Virus record (IMG/VR): IMGVR_UViG_3300046002_005615
Location: 1-24,131 of that record
DNA: 24,131 bases
Source of the DNA: a virus
Reading direction: 5' to 3' (one strand)
In this document: positions 1-7,900 of the stretch, piece after piece
Layout: every line of letters starts with the position of its first letter
Position numbering within the stretch: position 1 is the first letter of the stretch
The notes under the pieces: model-generated
Seen by the model: the letters and a program-made list of their open reading frames with translations, nothing else
What the model was told of the DNA's origin: nothing
The model's database searches: none
Translations under genes and position numbers: made by a program

Positions 1-227
1 GTCACTTCTGACTTAACAATTTGTGAAAGAGTTTCGAAGTTTGGTGCCGACTCATACTTCTTATGATATTCCTTAACCATTTGTAAAATGATTTTAAAAT
101 ACTTATTGTCGAAGTAGGAGGGTTCAATGACATCAATAATTGACGATGCAAAATCCTTATCCTCTATGATTTGGTTTAACAACTGAATCTGAAATGTGTT
201 ACCCAAATAATCGAAATTCTTTACCAT
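1..227 (-). CDS. Replicative DNA helicase, gp41/DnaB-type (N-terminal fragment)
   Basis: The gene is cut by the left window edge; 75 codons are visible, starting at the ATG whose first base is 227. The visible part is a helical N-terminal domain with a pattern typical of phage gp41/DnaB helicases: QIQLLNQIIEDKDF, then a short hydrophobic segment, EPSYFDNKYFKII, and EYHKKYESAPNFETL. In this family the N-terminal domain makes the hexamer collar, and the RecA-like motor that would unwind the fork lies downstream, outside the window. Unlike most genes here it has a purine-rich GAGGGGAG about 12 bases before the start, which could act as a ribosome binding site. It follows the RNase H and UvsX genes, which fits a replisome cluster. 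No Walker motif is visible in the window, so the call rests on N-terminal similarity and context. Confidence 0.72.
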   Translation of the reverse strand, partial: MVKNFDYLGNTFQIQLLNQIIEDKDFASSIIDVIEPSYFDNKYFKIILQMVKEYHKKYESAPNFETLSQIVKSEV

Positions 228-261
228 ATATTTTTTTGACTCCCCTCTCATATCTAAATAC

Positions 262-714
262 TCATGCGCTTAAGTCAAATTCGCAGTATTCGTAATTTAA
301 TTTTGTTTTTGAAAAAATGTCAGTCAACTCACGAAGGACCTCTTTCAAAAATGGTCTTACGTCAACAGTATAACGAACTTTTGGTGGGAACATTTTTCCA
401 TCGAAAATTCTATGACAAAGTGTCGTGTCTCCAACCTTAACATAAATGTTAAAGTATTCAGGACCTTCAGTAAACGAAGTCTCCATAATTTTGGAGTCAT
501 GTATGATTGCGTCTTTGTTGTCTAGCATATAAACAACAGTTTTCATCTTCAAATAATACTGAAGTTCATCCTTTAGGGATTTAATAAATTCGTAAAACTC
601 AATTGAGTTTTTTGCTTGAGGATTAAACCCTCTGACATTGAAGAATCTTTGAACAACAATGTTGTCATTGAGGGTGAGTAAAAACTCCATCTTCGTACTG
701 TCTTGTTCTTTCAT
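262..714 (-). CDS. Hypothetical protein in replication cluster (150 aa)
   Basis: I do not recognise this protein. It has 150 residues, no signal peptide, no membrane segment and no nucleotide-binding motif. It looks like a small mixed alpha/beta soluble protein: a short beta-rich start (MEFLLTLNDNIVVQRFF), a charged helix around residues 40-55, a second beta-rich part (YFNIYVKVGDTTLCHRIF) and a helical C-terminus (RPFLKEVLRELTDIF). The ATG at 714 comes two bases after the stop codon of the upstream nuclease gene, so the two are probably co-translated. A second in-frame ATG at codon 9 is an alternative start. It lies between the RNase H-type and gp41-type genes, which suggests a replication accessory role, but nothing in the sequence proves one. 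It does not resemble T4 UvsY as I remember it. Confidence 0.8.
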   Translation of the reverse strand: MKEQDSTKMEFLLTLNDNIVVQRFFNVRGFNPQAKNSIEFYEFIKSLKDELQYYLKMKTVVYMLDNKDAIIHDSKIMETSFTEGPEYFNIYVKVGDTTLCHRIFDGKMFPPKVRYTVDVRPFLKEVLRELTDIFSKTKLNYEYCEFDLSA

Positions 715-718
715 AAAT

Positions 719-1720
719 TTAATTTTTGTTTGTGTTTCTTTTTTCTTTTCTTGTGAGTTTTAGAAATGGTTTTAGGAAGTTCACCCAAGCTTCATCATTC
801 TTGGGAAGATACTTAAAAAGACCGTCTTCCATCATTAGTCTCATTAAGTTTTTATATCCTCTGTCTGTGGGGTCGATTGTATCGGTATGAATTTGTTCTA
901 CAAGATGTTTACCCTCATCTGTGATTAGAGGTTCGTGAAGGTTAACAATTTTGGAATTTATTTTGTAAACCTCTTCTCCAAATATACCACTTTTTGTCTT
1001 ACCAGTCAAAATATTTGATATACTTTTAATATGTTTCTTTTGCTGGATATTTCGGGCATTATCTAATAATTCTTCGACAGTGCAGGATTTTTCCTGCATT
1101 TGTGGGAATAATTTCACAAGAGTTTTTTCACCCAAACCCTCGATACCATCGATGTTGTCTGATTTGTCCCCTGTGAAGATTTTACACACGGTCACATTTT
1201 GATGAGGAATGTCTACCTTGTTAATTGAAATCTTGTCTCCGTTCTTATAATAAGATTTTGTAGTCGGTGAAAAAATTGTAACTCTTTCTGATATTAGTTG
1301 TGTTAGGTCTTTGTCCGCAGAAAATATAATTATTTTCTCATCGACAGACACTTTACAATAGTAAGCAATAAGGTCATCCGCCTCATTATTAGTCATTTCG
1401 ACTTGTCTAACAAAAACCTCCTCCAAATACATCTTTACTCTTGCTTTTTGTTGCAAGTAAGATTCGTATTTGTATTCATTCATGTCTTGTCGACGGTTAC
1501 CCTTGTATTGTGGGTATATGGATTTTCTTATTGATGAATTGGAATTACCATCCCAAAAGACAATCACTTTATCGTGATTATGTTCCTCCAAAAATCGACG
1601 AATAGTATTAATGAAGTGGTAGACACCCCCAACGTGAGAACCTTCACTGTAGAGTTCCTTAACCCCGTGAAATCCAATTTTGAATAGGTTGTCCCCATCC
1701 ACCAACAATGTCTTTGTCAC
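719..1720 (-). CDS. rnh: RNase H / 5'-3' flap nuclease (T4 Rnh, FEN-1 family)
   Basis: This 333-residue protein carries the ordered acidic motifs of the FEN/5'-nuclease superfamily. They are LLVDGDNLF (Asp8, Asp10), VIVFWDG (Asp57), the basic RKSIYPQYKGNR arch segment (65-76), NNEADDLIA (Glu113, Asp115, Asp116), FSADKDLTQL (Asp136, Asp138) and TGDKSDNI (Asp185, Asp188), followed by the helix-hairpin-helix GIEGLGEKT. These residues bind the two metal ions. T4 Rnh is about the same size (305) and removes RNA primers and short flaps from lagging-strand fragments, working with gp32. The start is a GTG at 1720; no ATG in frame gives the conserved N-terminus and there is no clear ribosome binding site. 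The gap to the recombinase upstream is 23 bases. All catalytic acids are intact, so it is probably active. Confidence 0.93.
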   Translation of the reverse strand: MTKTLLVDGDNLFKIGFHGVKELYSEGSHVGGVYHFINTIRRFLEEHNHDKVIVFWDGNSNSSIRKSIYPQYKGNRRQDMNEYKYESYLQQKARVKMYLEEVFVRQVEMTNNEADDLIAYYCKVSVDEKIIIFSADKDLTQLISERVTIFSPTTKSYYKNGDKISINKVDIPHQNVTVCKIFTGDKSDNIDGIEGLGEKTLVKLFPQMQEKSCTVEELLDNARNIQQKKHIKSISNILTGKTKSGIFGEEVYKINSKIVNLHEPLITDEGKHLVEQIHTDTIDPTDRGYKNLMRLMMEDGLFKYLPKNDEAWVNFLKPFLKLTRKEKRNTNKN

Positions 1721-1743
1721 ATATTCAATTTAAGGGTTAACAA

Positions 1744-2745
1744 TCAATCTTCTTTTTCCTCTGTAAGTGTAAAATCACCTTCACTACCGATGATATCTTT
1801 CCAATAGTCGGCGTGTTCTTTTTTGTATACTTCTATTGACGCTTTTTCTTCTGCCGAGTCTTTACCCGCCAAGAATCCGTGTGGCGTTACTATAATTTTA
1901 CCATCATCGAAACCAAGTCCGTTGATGTGGTTTTTCATTACAGAAATTTTACTTCTTACTGCGAATTTAACTGAGCGTTTATCTTTAGTCGCAGTAATCT
2001 TTGTGGTACCCGCACCTTTTTGATTTCCGAATAAGAAAACTAATGATGAGTTCAACCAAACAGACTCTCCACCTTTAGCTTTAATCTTTGGTTGTCCGAA
2101 TGGATTATCCGGTAGTTCAACCCATGGCTGATTAATAATTATTAGTGTATTCTCATATTCGTTATCGGACTTTCTTGAACCTGAAATTCTTTGGTTGATG
2201 CCCATACCTATCTTGTCAGATAACACTGAAGCATTGTGTTGTTTTCCACCTTTACCTTCATAAGTCATTTTACAAGGTACAGAACCAACAGAGTCCCAAA
2301 TAAAACAAAGACTATAATTCAATTCCCCTTTTTCTTGAGCATCAAGTAGTTGATTTATATAATCTGTGATTTGTTCAATATAACTGAAATTATTATTGAA
2401 TAAAAAGAATCCGTCCCAATCAAGTTCGCCCGTTTCTTTATCCACCACTTCTTCACACTGAAAACCCATTAATTTTGCATGGTCAAAACTCCACTTCTGT
2501 TCTGTAATAATAAAAACAGGAAGAATTTCTTTTTTCTGTGCATCTACAGCAGCTTTTATCGCGGCAGTTGTCTTACCTGTATCAGAGTGACCCAAGAACA
2601 TATTAATATGTCCAATTGCAGGGCCGGGTAGTCCTACCGCATCCAAGAAATCTGAACCCAAATCCAAAAATCTTTGTGGTTTATATTTCGCCGAAGTTGA
2701 GAACTTCTTTTTTAAATTACTAAAATCGTTTTTCTTAATAGCCAT
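1744..2745 (-). CDS. uvsX: UvsX/RecA-like recombinase
   Basis: This is a RecA-fold ATPase of 333 residues, close to T4 UvsX (391) though shorter. Numbered from the ATG at 2745, the Walker A loop GHSDTGKT spans 52-59, a candidate catalytic glutamate lies in IITEQKW (Glu82), and Walker B is LCFIWDS ending at Asp151. A QP-type motif (LIIINQPW) follows, as expected for a RecA-type sensor or DNA loop. The C-terminus is acidic (TLTEEKED). In T4, UvsX forms filaments on gp32-coated single strands and drives recombination-dependent replication and repair. The gene overlaps the 3' end of the upstream 97-residue ORF by 11 bases. A TTG six bases upstream would add two residues; I prefer the ATG. Confidence 0.9.
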   Translation of the reverse strand: MAIKKNDFSNLKKKFSTSAKYKPQRFLDLGSDFLDAVGLPGPAIGHINMFLGHSDTGKTTAAIKAAVDAQKKEILPVFIITEQKWSFDHAKLMGFQCEEVVDKETGELDWDGFFLFNNNFSYIEQITDYINQLLDAQEKGELNYSLCFIWDSVGSVPCKMTYEGKGGKQHNASVLSDKIGMGINQRISGSRKSDNEYENTLIIINQPWVELPDNPFGQPKIKAKGGESVWLNSSLVFLFGNQKGAGTTKITATKDKRSVKFAVRSKISVMKNHINGLGFDDGKIIVTPHGFLAGKDSAEEKASIEVYKKEHADYWKDIIGSEGDFTLTEEKED

Positions 2746-3028
2746 CTTCAATAATTTTAATCATGGGTAATTTGTTCTTCTTTTCTCCGTCATAAAAGTT
2801 AGTATCTTCTTCATATAAAGTACCTAATTCTTCTTCATGAAAAGTTACCAATCTCAAATTCAGTTCTCCTTCTTTGGATTCCTCCTTCAACATTCCAAAC
2901 AAAACTGTATCACCGATTTGTTTAGCCCTACCAGAAACATAACTTTTTTCTTTTAAAGCACTCAAAATCTCATAAGTAAGAATTTTGTTGTCACGCAATT
3001 GTAATTCTATTTCTTCTTTGAATGTCAT
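2735..3028 (-). CDS. Hypothetical protein between gp32 and uvsX (97 aa)
   Basis: I do not recognise this small, charged, acidic protein. From the ATG at 3028 it has 97 residues: a helical N-terminus (MTFKEEIELQLRDNKILTYEILSALKEK), then a probable beta region with GDTVLFGMLKEE and LNLRLVTFHEEELG, and a mixed-charge tail ending in MIKIIEDGY. The open frame runs further upstream to about 3163, but that part overlaps the gp32 gene and the terminator hairpin, so 3028 is the better start. There is no Shine-Dalgarno sequence; the start lies 10 bases after a terminator-like hairpin. Its stop overlaps the start of uvsX, so translation is probably coupled. The position between an SSB and a recombinase would suit a mediator or loader such as a UvsY or gp59 analogue, but I see no sequence proof. 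Confidence 0.75.
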   Translation of the reverse strand: MTFKEEIELQLRDNKILTYEILSALKEKSYVSGRAKQIGDTVLFGMLKEESKEGELNLRLVTFHEEELGTLYEEDTNFYDGEKKNKLPMIKIIEDGY

Positions 3029-3038
3029 ATAAAAAATT

Positions 3039-3061
3039 AAGGGCGGCTTGACACCGCCCTT
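3039..3061 (-). terminator. Intrinsic terminator after the gp32 gene
   Basis: An 8-bp GC-rich stem (3039-3046 pairing with 3054-3061) has a 7-base loop. On the minus strand it is followed by TTAATTTTTTAT. It begins 10 bases after the gp32 stop codon. The T-rich tract runs straight into the ATG of the next gene at 3028, so some read-through must occur if that gene has no other promoter. This would give more gp32 than UvsX. Confidence 0.8.
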
Positions 3062-3071
3062 TGTTATAAAA

Positions 3072-3926
3072 TTAGAATGGTAAATCGGAATCGGCCTCAG
3101 CATCTGCTTGAGGGTCTGTGTATTTTTTAGAACCTTTAGATGAACCTCCGATAGTTTCTTCATTCACAGATGAATCTCCGTAAACATATCCACCTTTTTC
3201 ATTATCCCATTTTGGGGTTTCTCCTCTAGCGATTGCTTCGAGATATTCGACAGGTTTTTTGGAATATACGTCAGTCCAACTCAACTCGTCATTAATCCAA
3301 GCATCTGCCTGTGCTTTCTCACCATGAACAGGTGTAGGGTCATCATACATAATTGCAGATACAGTTGTATATTCTTTTCCTTTTGGAGTTTTGGACTTAG
3401 CAAGTTCGATAATTAAGTCACGACCTTTTTCAGAGTCAGTAACATCTCCTTTATTTCTCCAAATCGGAATGATTTTATCAAGGATTCCTTCGTTCTTGTA
3501 GTTGTGTTTAAAACGCCAAAACTTTGGTCCGTCTTGTTCATTATCACGGTCAATAACTTTTACAATGTAAAACTTACGTGATTTGTACTGTTTGGCAAGT
3601 TCCTTGTCGGAATCTTTACCTGTACCCATCAACTCATCATACACTTCGTTTAGAGGTGAACGTTCGTTGTCGTTCTTTCCTGGGTCGTAGAACTTTTGCC
3701 ACTGACCTCCAACTTGAATTTCATGGTACCAAGCTTCTTTGAATGGTGAAGAACCATCTGTAGTTGGGAGAATCCTAACCCTTCTTTGTCCTGACTTTTC
3801 TTTGTCTCCGAGAATAAGAGCGAAATACTTTTTCATTCTTTCATCTTGAGACATTCTTGATTGGGCCCCGCCCCCGATTTGGTTTTTTTCATACTGTGCC
3901 AATACGGCGTCTAATACATTACTCAT
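3072..3926 (-). CDS. 32: Single-stranded DNA-binding protein, gp32-like
   Basis: This 284-residue protein matches the layout of T4 gp32 (301). The N-terminus is short and helical. The OB-fold core includes RRVRILPTTDGSSPFKEAWYHEI (48-70) and a conserved middle block YKSRKFYIVKVIDRD...PKFWRFKHN. A Gly/Ser linker (GGSSKGSKK) leads to an acidic tail. In T4, gp32 coats single strands and organises replication, recombination and repair. Two things are odd. The T4 zinc site needs one His and three Cys; here His68 could match, but the whole protein has no cysteine, so a T4-type zinc site is impossible. Its last residues, DSDLPF, look like the tip of bacterial SSB proteins. The gene has its own strong promoter candidate and is followed by a terminator, consistent with high expression. 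Confidence 0.9.
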   Translation of the reverse strand: MSNVLDAVLAQYEKNQIGGGAQSRMSQDERMKKYFALILGDKEKSGQRRVRILPTTDGSSPFKEAWYHEIQVGGQWQKFYDPGKNDNERSPLNEVYDELMGTGKDSDKELAKQYKSRKFYIVKVIDRDNEQDGPKFWRFKHNYKNEGILDKIIPIWRNKGDVTDSEKGRDLIIELAKSKTPKGKEYTTVSAIMYDDPTPVHGEKAQADAWINDELSWTDVYSKKPVEYLEAIARGETPKWDNEKGGYVYGDSSVNEETIGGSSKGSKKYTDPQADAEADSDLPF

Positions 3927-3952
3927 AATTTTTTAATTTAGATTGTAGTTTA

Positions 3953-3981
3953 AATATAATTGGGAAATCCCTATATGTCAA
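3953..3981 (-). promoter_or_regulatory. Promoter candidate for the gp32 gene
   Basis: On the minus strand there is TTGACA (3976-3981), a 17-base spacer and TATATT (3953-3958), a near-perfect sigma-70-type match. It also fits the looser Bacteroidota pattern (TTTG, then TATATTTA). The spacer contains a GGGATTTCCC inverted repeat (3962-3971) that could be an operator. The terminator just upstream (3989-4006) insulates it, and the gp32 ATG lies 27 bases downstream of the -10 box. Confidence 0.6.
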
Positions 3982-3988
3982 ATTAAAA

Positions 3989-4006
3989 AGGGACCTTTCG
4001 GTCCCT
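3989..4006 (-). terminator. Intrinsic terminator after the Pro/Ala-repeat gene
   Basis: A perfect 7-bp stem (3989-3995 with 4000-4006) closes a four-base loop that reads GAAA on the minus strand, a very stable GNRA tetraloop. It is followed by CTTTTTAATT. It lies 6 bases after the stop codon at 4013 and separates the tail/linker transcript from the gp32 promoter. Confidence 0.82.
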
Positions 4007-4012
4007 AAAATT

Positions 4013-4672
4013 TTAAATCATTTCGTCTTCTTCTTCAGGTTGGAATGATTTTTTTATATCACTCATATTAGCATCTGTTACGTCTTCAGGTTTCAAAACA
4101 TAATCTTTTTTACCCGTGAGTTCCATTTCAGCTTTTTTGTCTGTGAAGAAATCAGATAATTTCTGATTGTATGGTGCAGAATCATAACTTCTTAACTCTA
4201 ATCTTTCTTCAGGAGATTTTTGTCTATATTTTTCTATCTTATCTTCGATTGTATTGAGTCTATTCATGATAGAATCCATTTCAGATAATTTAGATTCGAG
4301 GTTCGAAACTTGATTAAAAAGATTTTGGAAATACTCTTCTTGTTTTTTTTCGATTGATTTTTGTGAATCTACTAATTCAGTAATGTCCATCTCTTCAACT
4401 CCACTTTCATCTTTCTCTTCTGATTTACCATCATTATCTATTTTTTCAACATCTGGGTCATTTTCTACATCAATAGGTTCGGCACTTACCGCTGCTGGCG
4501 CTCCCGCATCTGCCGGTGGTAATGCTCCCGCATCTGCCGGTGGTAATGCTCCCGCATCTGCCGGTGGTGGAGGTGGTGGCTCAACTGCTTGTTCCTGAAT
4601 GTATTTATTAATACTTCTATACCTGTCTATCTCGCTTAAAATTTTCTTATCTAAACTCATTTTATTATCCAT
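4013..4672 (-). CDS. Pro/Ala-repeat coiled-coil protein, function unknown (219 aa)
   Basis: I do not recognise the family. The order of parts is clear: a basic-acidic N-terminus (residues 1-30, containing KKILSEIDRYRSINKYIQEQ), a PPPPPP run followed by three PPADAGA repeats (about 31-58), and an acidic stretch rich in Asp and Glu (about 65-95). Then comes a long heptad-like coiled coil (about 100-150, QKSIEKKQEEYFQNLFNQVSN and onward) and an acidic end EEEDEMI. No enzyme motif is visible. Such a layout suits a flexible linker or a structural or scaffolding role. The ATG at 4672 overlaps the upstream gene by 8 bases; a second ATG at codon 5 is an alternative. It is the last gene before a strong terminator, so it probably belongs to the tail transcript. 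Confidence 0.78.
   Translation of the reverse strand: MDNKMSLDKKILSEIDRYRSINKYIQEQAVEPPPPPPADAGALPPADAGALPPADAGAPAAVSAEPIDVENDPDVEKIDNDGKSEEKDESGVEEMDITELVDSQKSIEKKQEEYFQNLFNQVSNLESKLSEMDSIMNRLNTIEDKIEKYRQKSPEERLELRSYDSAPYNQKLSDFFTDKKAEMELTGKKDYVLKPEDVTDANMSDIKKSFQPEEEDEMI
4500..4568 (-). repeat. 24-bp tandem repeat (about 2.9 copies) coding PPADAGAL
   Basis: Two identical 24-base units (4500-4523, 4524-4547) and a third truncated to 21 matching bases (4548-4568) lie in frame inside the coiled-coil protein gene. They are much richer in GC than the surrounding DNA. Because the unit is a multiple of three, copy-number change would keep the frame and alter only linker length. Confidence 0.9.
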
Positions 4673-4889
4673 TTAAAAGTTGTTTTATTCCACGTACGGT
4701 TTCAACTTTAACTTTTCTATTAATAAGATGTTGATGACCCGCTCTTTCTATAAGACCATCTCTGTCTCTTACAACGTAGCACTCGCCAGTATCCAAATCA
4801 CAAACTTCTCTTGTACCATCTCCGTTGTCTTGTTCAGAATATCTAACCGATTTTCCGAGGTAAGAATTCAATTTTGATTTTAAATCCAT
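4665..4889 (-). CDS. Small hypothetical protein (74 aa)
   Basis: This 74-residue protein is charged and I do not recognise it. It starts MDLKSKLNSYLGKSVRY, has a central CDLDTGECYVVRDRDG with two cysteines six residues apart (Cys30 and Cys37), and ends in a basic helix (KVKVETVRGIKQLLNG). The cysteine pair could bind a metal or form a disulfide, but four ligands are not visible. The ATG at 4889 comes six bases after a 7-bp hairpin, and the stop overlaps the next gene by 8 bases, so the two are probably translated together. A real gene is supported by tight overlap and sensible composition. Function is unknown. Confidence 0.7.
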   Translation of the reverse strand: MDLKSKLNSYLGKSVRYSEQDNGDGTREVCDLDTGECYVVRDRDGLIERAGHQHLINRKVKVETVRGIKQLLNG

Positions 4890-4895
4890 AAAATA

Positions 4896-4920
4896 CTTTT
4901 CATATAAATATACTGAAAAG
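4896..4920 (-). terminator. Weak hairpin between hub gene and 74-aa gene
   Basis: A 7-bp stem (4896-4902 with 4914-4920) has an 11-base AT-rich loop and is followed on the minus strand by TATTTT and the ATG at 4889. The stem is A/T-rich, so it is at best a weak terminator. It could instead affect translation start or protect the hub mRNA 3' end. Confidence 0.35.
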
Positions 4921-4927
4921 ATATAAA

Positions 4928-7900
4928 TTAATAAATTATAGTCCCGGGGAGAATAGTTCTATCTGGTGTTGGGTTATTTGGGTCTTCAGCGAATGTATCG
5001 GCCTTTACATTTATCTTCATACCTTGCTCCAATATTACAGAATCGTTTTGGACCGCTTGTATAATTTCGTCTCTTGTCATTGAAAATGTTTTTCTATCTG
5101 TCGATACGTATCCATTTAACTGAATTTGTCCTTGTTTAACGATGACTTCTCTTTGAGTACCATCTGATGATTGTCCTCCAACAAGTGTCATAGAATTAAT
5201 CGGATTACCATAAGTTCCTAATAAAGCGGCTTTAGCTTCATCAATTAGTTCTTGTTCTGTCGCAAAAGCACTTGGGACGCCTTCATATATTTTACTACCG
5301 TTATCATAAACTATAATAAACTTTTTTGGACCCAAACTGTTTATGGTATAGGTAAATCTCCCACTTCCTGTTGACTGTACTTTGGAAACCGAGTAATTCA
5401 AAGAAAAAGAATTTTTAAATAACCACGTTGGTGTTTGGTTATTTATTTGGGCAGATAATGTCACCAAACCTGAAGGGGGGTTCGTTACCGATGTCGATAT
5501 TATAGTCTTGAGACCACTCGAACCGTTTTGTATGTTCGTTTGAGAAGCAATGTTTTCGGGTGACTGTGATGTGACAGGTGATTGTGTTTGATTACCACTA
5601 ACTTGTGAAGAGGGTGAACTTGGGTCTGTTTGTGCAGGATTGAAAACGAAATTACTTACACTAGTACCTATTCCGTACTTTGTCTCCACAACAATTTTTG
5701 TTCTAACTTGAGTTGTGGGTACTGGTACAGGTTTAGGTAAACTAAAAGTCAGTAATGTATTATCGGGGTTCACCGTTATATTGTCCTTAAGAATTATACT
5801 ATTATTAACTTGAACTTTAATAACATCTTTAAAATTAACTCCAGTGACCTTGATAATAGAATTTTCAATTCCTGATGATGGGATGAATGAAACAATTACA
5901 GGTGGGGGGCAACTCAATCCAGAGGTGTTTGATATACCAGAAGTTCCGCTTGTGCCAGAAGTTCCGCTTGTGCCAGAAGTTCCGCTTGTACCAGAAGTTC
6001 CGCTTGTGCCAGAAGTTCCGCTTGTGCCAGAAGTTCCAGCTCCAGTGTCATAGTCTTTTAATCCTACAGACTCTGCGGACTGTTTAGCGCTTATGAATGA
6101 ACTTTTAACGTTAGTGAATTCAGTTGGGTTTTTATCGAAGTACTCTGGTGAAACATTAGAGTTCGGCCAAAAACAAACATAGTATTTTACTAACCCACCT
6201 AATTGAGATATTCTTTGAATATTTCCTTCCAATCTACTCTTCATGAAAAGTATAAACTTGTCTAAATCTGAAAATCCTGCAACAGGTAATGGATTAGGTT
6301 TTGACGATAAGGTCTTTCCTAAATTAACACAACAATAAGTTCTTGAGAAAAAGTCATCTCCCGATTGCCCGTAATCATAATCTAATGTTATTGTTGCAAA
6401 GTTATTATCGAATGATTTGAACGCCCCATCATTACCATTATCGTTTTTCGTAAACGTCCTTACATAACAAATATTATAAATAATGAATTGTAAAATTTCA
6501 CTGTTTGGTATAAGTCTTTTTATTGCATCTGCAAATTCTTGTTTGTTTTTATTTGTAGGTGTTCCTTGGGTCGCGGTATACTGAAGGTCTTTATATTTTT
6601 CAAGAACTTGAGTTTCACAAGTATTTGGTGCGGCTAAAGTGTTTTCTGCACTTTGAACAACTTGAGATGCCTTTTGGTTATCGGTTGTTGGTGGTAGATT
6701 AGAATTTTCTTTTTTCGTTGTAACAATTTGTTCTATTTTTGTAAGTAAATTTTTGTTTAAACTTTGTAAGAAATTATCTATGGCAGGCAAATCAAAAATT
6801 CCCTGTCTTATTCCTTTGAAAGTGGTTTCGAAATTTCCTGAACCAATTGTATGACTTACTTCAGTAATCATATAGGGTCCATTAAACATCGGAACGTGTC
6901 TCAAATTGAAATACATTGTTGGTTGAATAAGCGCATTTCCAAAACATTGTATGGTACACTCATAGCTTCTTTGTTTATAAAGATTATATAAACTTACGTT
7001 TTGAGTTGCGGTATTAGTTCCATTTGCCTGATTTACAATATTCAGTTGGGTGTTGATAGATTCAGATGTGGCTTTACCTGATTCCTGTCCAACGTTAAAA
7101 GAATAAAAAATATTTTGATTACGTGTTCCAATGTCCACATTAAATCCAACACATCTGTTTGATAAAGCATAATCTTTTTTATCCTTAAGATTTTCTATAA
7201 GTGGATTTTCAGATGCTCTTCTCATTTCAAAACCATCATCTCTAAATCTAAAGTTTCCTTTGGGTAAGTCTAAATACGATGATGGTTTACCACTATAAAA
7301 CGCAATCAATTTTGGCCCTGAATTTCTATAGTCTACATTAAGAAAAGTACCCCACATGTTGTTAGCAAATTCCAAAGAGTTTTCACTTCGGTTGGCAGAT
7401 ATACCTGTTACATCTTGTACGTTGTAAAAGTTTACATACGCAGGAAGAGGCATTACAACAAAATTGTTCTTTATTAATATCGAACTCAAAAAAGTATAAA
7501 CACTCATTTCCATGTTGAGTGAGTTCTTATTGAGTACATTTTTCAAATCAAATATGTCTAATAATATTATATCCCCGATATTTCTAGATGCTCTGTCAAG
7601 AAACATCATGTCCTCAAAAAGGGTCTTTGTTTTGAAATCGCTCCCCGCAATCCATTTATCATTAAGAGCCTTAAACACTTCATAATTTTCAACCTTACTC
7701 TGTTGCCCTTCGAATACGCTTTGAATTGCTCTTTCAGGTACTTCGAATTGTTCAGGTAAATCTTTTCTCACTCTTGTCAAAACATCATTGAGAAACTGAT
7801 TTGCAAAGTTTTCTGAATTAGAAACGTAAGAGGCAAGGGCTCTTTTGAAAGTCGTTTGATTAGCCGAAGAAACATTATTCAACTTATAGGTTGCATACAT

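Noticed and set aside
3029-3163. Upstream extension of the 97-residue ORF
   Set aside because: It overlaps the 3' end of gp32 and the terminator; the extra residues look like an out-of-frame reading of gp32.
5844-6053. Plus-strand ORFs with repeated PEVPLV or CQKFRL units
   Set aside because: They are antisense readings of the Gly-Thr-Ser repeat in the hub gene; the repeat keeps other frames open.
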